In this document: positions 62,501 through 64,000 of the stretch, piece after piece
How the letters are laid out: each line of letters starts with the position of its first letter
Position numbering within the stretch: the stretch's first letter is position 1
Source: Microcyclospora pomicola
Lineage: Eukaryota > Ascomycota > Dothideomycetes > Capnodiales
Assembly (NCBI GenBank): GCA_002786065.1
Contig: NHNY01000028.1
Location: 272,861 to 336,860, forward strand
Direction of reading: 5' to 3'
DNA: 64,000 bases
Position numbers and translations under genes: made by a program
Notes under the pieces: generated by a model
Databases searched by the model: none
The model's input: the letters and a program-made list of their open reading frames with translations, nothing else
What the model was told of the DNA's origin: nothing

Positions 62501-64000
62501 GTGGTGGGACCTCGTCACGACTCACGGCCAATGAGACGGTTTCACAACTCGGGCTCTGTCAACCTGTCAAATCACCGTGCTGTCTTCATCGGCGTGCCAG
62601 CCTCGTTGTGACCAGAAAGTCCCCACGCTGTCGTGTCCTACTGTTGCAGTACGCCATAGCTGACGGACAACACCCCTTTCATCCCACCGCGGCGTGTTCG
62701 GCAATCATCATGTCAGATTTGCATCAGCAAAAGTCGACTGGGCGCGAGAATCGCTCATCAAAACCCACAGCTGTTGGGTCGGAGCGAGCCCGGGGCTGCC
62801 CGCTAGACCGCAAGCGCCGAAAGCCAGTTGATGCCCATTCTTCTCGCACTCTAGAGCCGTGGGATGGTGATCATTCGATTTCCACGTACCTTCGTACCGC
62901 GGATGTAGCAGCCGAGGAATCTCAGTTTCCTTGTGCTTGATGCATCATGCGCACTGTCACAAGCAAACATGTACACGAAAAATCTTCTCTGTACAAGCTA
63001 CGTCTCCGCATCATGAGGGCAGAACCAAACGTTACCACGTTAGCCAAGACAAGTCCAGATCATCAAGAATAAGAAGAGCAAAGACAAAACCGTCGTCCAT
63101 CGGTTACTTTCCCTCCCGAGCCAGAGGCCCGGGTCGTCAGGGATCGCTGCTCGCTTCTTTTGGCGCGCAGACCGTAACATGTCATGGTCGTTATTGGGAT
63201 TTAAGACACTGGCTTTCATGTATATGTATGTAGTCCGTACAGCAAAGTGTGAGACACGCATTGCGGTGACAGGAAACCGCCGGGTGATGCCGACATATAT
63301 CCATATAGATATTCCGCTTGTTGGGAACTTGCAGCCGACGTGTAGGCATGGATTGCTGATGCTATGCGTGCCTTACTTATACCTTCCGCTAGCGATCAAG
63401 TCCGTCAATATTACAGACTGGTACTTTAGGTACAGTAGGTACTCAAGGTAAGCAAAAGGACACGTTATCATGTGTACACGCACAAAGCGGAGCAGGCAGA
63501 CAACGTGCATTCCACCACAGCTCCACCTTCCACAGCATCATAACCCAAGGAACGCACCGCATGCAAATATCCATGTACCACATGGTCCAGGCCAATAGTA
63601 ATCCATCCGCCCCATGAGATCATCCAACATCCTCATCTCCCGTTCCACTGCAGTCTACCCACGGTCCTCGATACTCGACAGAGATAGCCGATCGTCCATC
63701 CCATCCCATCCAATCCAATCTCCACGCAACGTCAGCATCGACGCATCGTCCGTGAACACTGTAGTAGTGAGATCCCAGACTTCCTAATCCCAGTCCCAGT
63801 TCCCAGTCCCCAGGGCACGGAAACGGAAACGGAAACGGTAGAACGCAATCTTGCATGCATTGCTGATCGCCGTGATTGTCTCAAGGTTGGGAAGTGGAAG
63901 GTGCGGTGTCATGTGATCGATGTCGGATGCGGACTGGACAGGACAGGACTCAGGAGGTATGAACGCATCGTTGGGCAATCGCAGAATGAATGATGGCGAG
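59554..64000. other. Long noncoding stretch upstream of the Ime2-like kinase
   Basis: 4.4 kb to the window edge without a supported gene on either strand. Frames at 60679-61239, 61574-62137 and 62446-62940 are the longest but are overlapping, compositionally odd and without motifs. It includes AAGGTAGGT elements (59789-59797) and short tandem repeats near the right end. It may be a long leader and control region, or a gene may begin beyond the edge. Confidence 0.45.
63695..63840. repeat. Cluster of short tandem repeats
   Basis: Three nearby arrays: CCATC/CCAAT pentamers (63695-63720), CCCAGT-like hexamers (63789-63813), and ACGGAA hexamers repeated about four times (63817-63840). Noncoding as far as can be seen. 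Confidence 0.7.

Noticed and set aside
62446-62940. Plus-strand frame of 164 codons near the right end
   Set aside because: No family resemblance, Arg/Ser-rich, and no splice or promoter support.

Overview
This 64 kb window is nuclear DNA of a filamentous ascomycete, most likely a Dothideomycete. That placement is an inference from gene content and style. Genes are compact, with short GT-AG introns of 48-99 nt (one of 259 nt). A tRNA gene carries an intron after anticodon position 37. Fungal families are present: copper-fist, Zn2Cys6 and homeobox regulators, Trl1-type tRNA ligase, Nup192, Apq12, an SREBP-cleavage-activating protein and an Ime2-like kinase. No bacterial, viral or organellar block, CRISPR array or intact transposon was seen.

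Layout, left to right. 0-6.5 kb: a copper-fist regulator running off the left edge (-), the EFM7-type methyltransferase (+), then two minus-strand genes that both carry an apparent lesion: an unrecognised gene split by an in-frame TAG, and a DUF202 membrane protein with a one-base frameshift. 7-11.5 kb: BUD32 kinase, the GID-complex RING subunit FYV10/GID9, and an F-box protein, all +. 11.5-16.5 kb: gene-poor apart from an NmrA-like NAD(P)-binding gene (-). 16.5-20.2 kb: a homeobox regulator and an FAD amine oxidase (+). 20.6-32.5 kb, minus strand: NUP192, a large coiled-coil protein and an aldo-keto reductase. 33.3-35.1 kb: two small secreted-protein genes (-) that share signal peptide and intron position. 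35.9-43.4 kb: SCAP (-), VMA13 (+), tRNA-Arg(UCU) (-) and APQ12 (-). 44.4-50.2 kb: a two-zinc-motif transcription factor (-) divergent from the exosome nuclease DIS3/RRP44 (+). 50.7-53.1 kb: tRNA ligase TRL1 (+). 53.9-59.6 kb: a SIR2 deacetylase and an Ime2-like kinase (both -). 59.6-64 kb: no supported gene.

Most genes are conserved housekeeping functions: tRNA modification (BUD32) and splicing (TRL1), RNA decay (DIS3), translation-factor methylation (EFM7), nuclear pore (NUP192, APQ12), vacuolar acidification (VMA13), protein degradation (FYV10, F-box), sterol sensing (SCAP) and silencing (SIR2). They form no single pathway and no secondary-metabolite cluster was seen. The observations most worth following up are the in-frame TAG gene, the frameshifted DUF202 gene next to it, the variant copper fist, the paired secreted-protein genes, the stop-free 57-nt intron in SIR2 and the two-domain zinc regulator.
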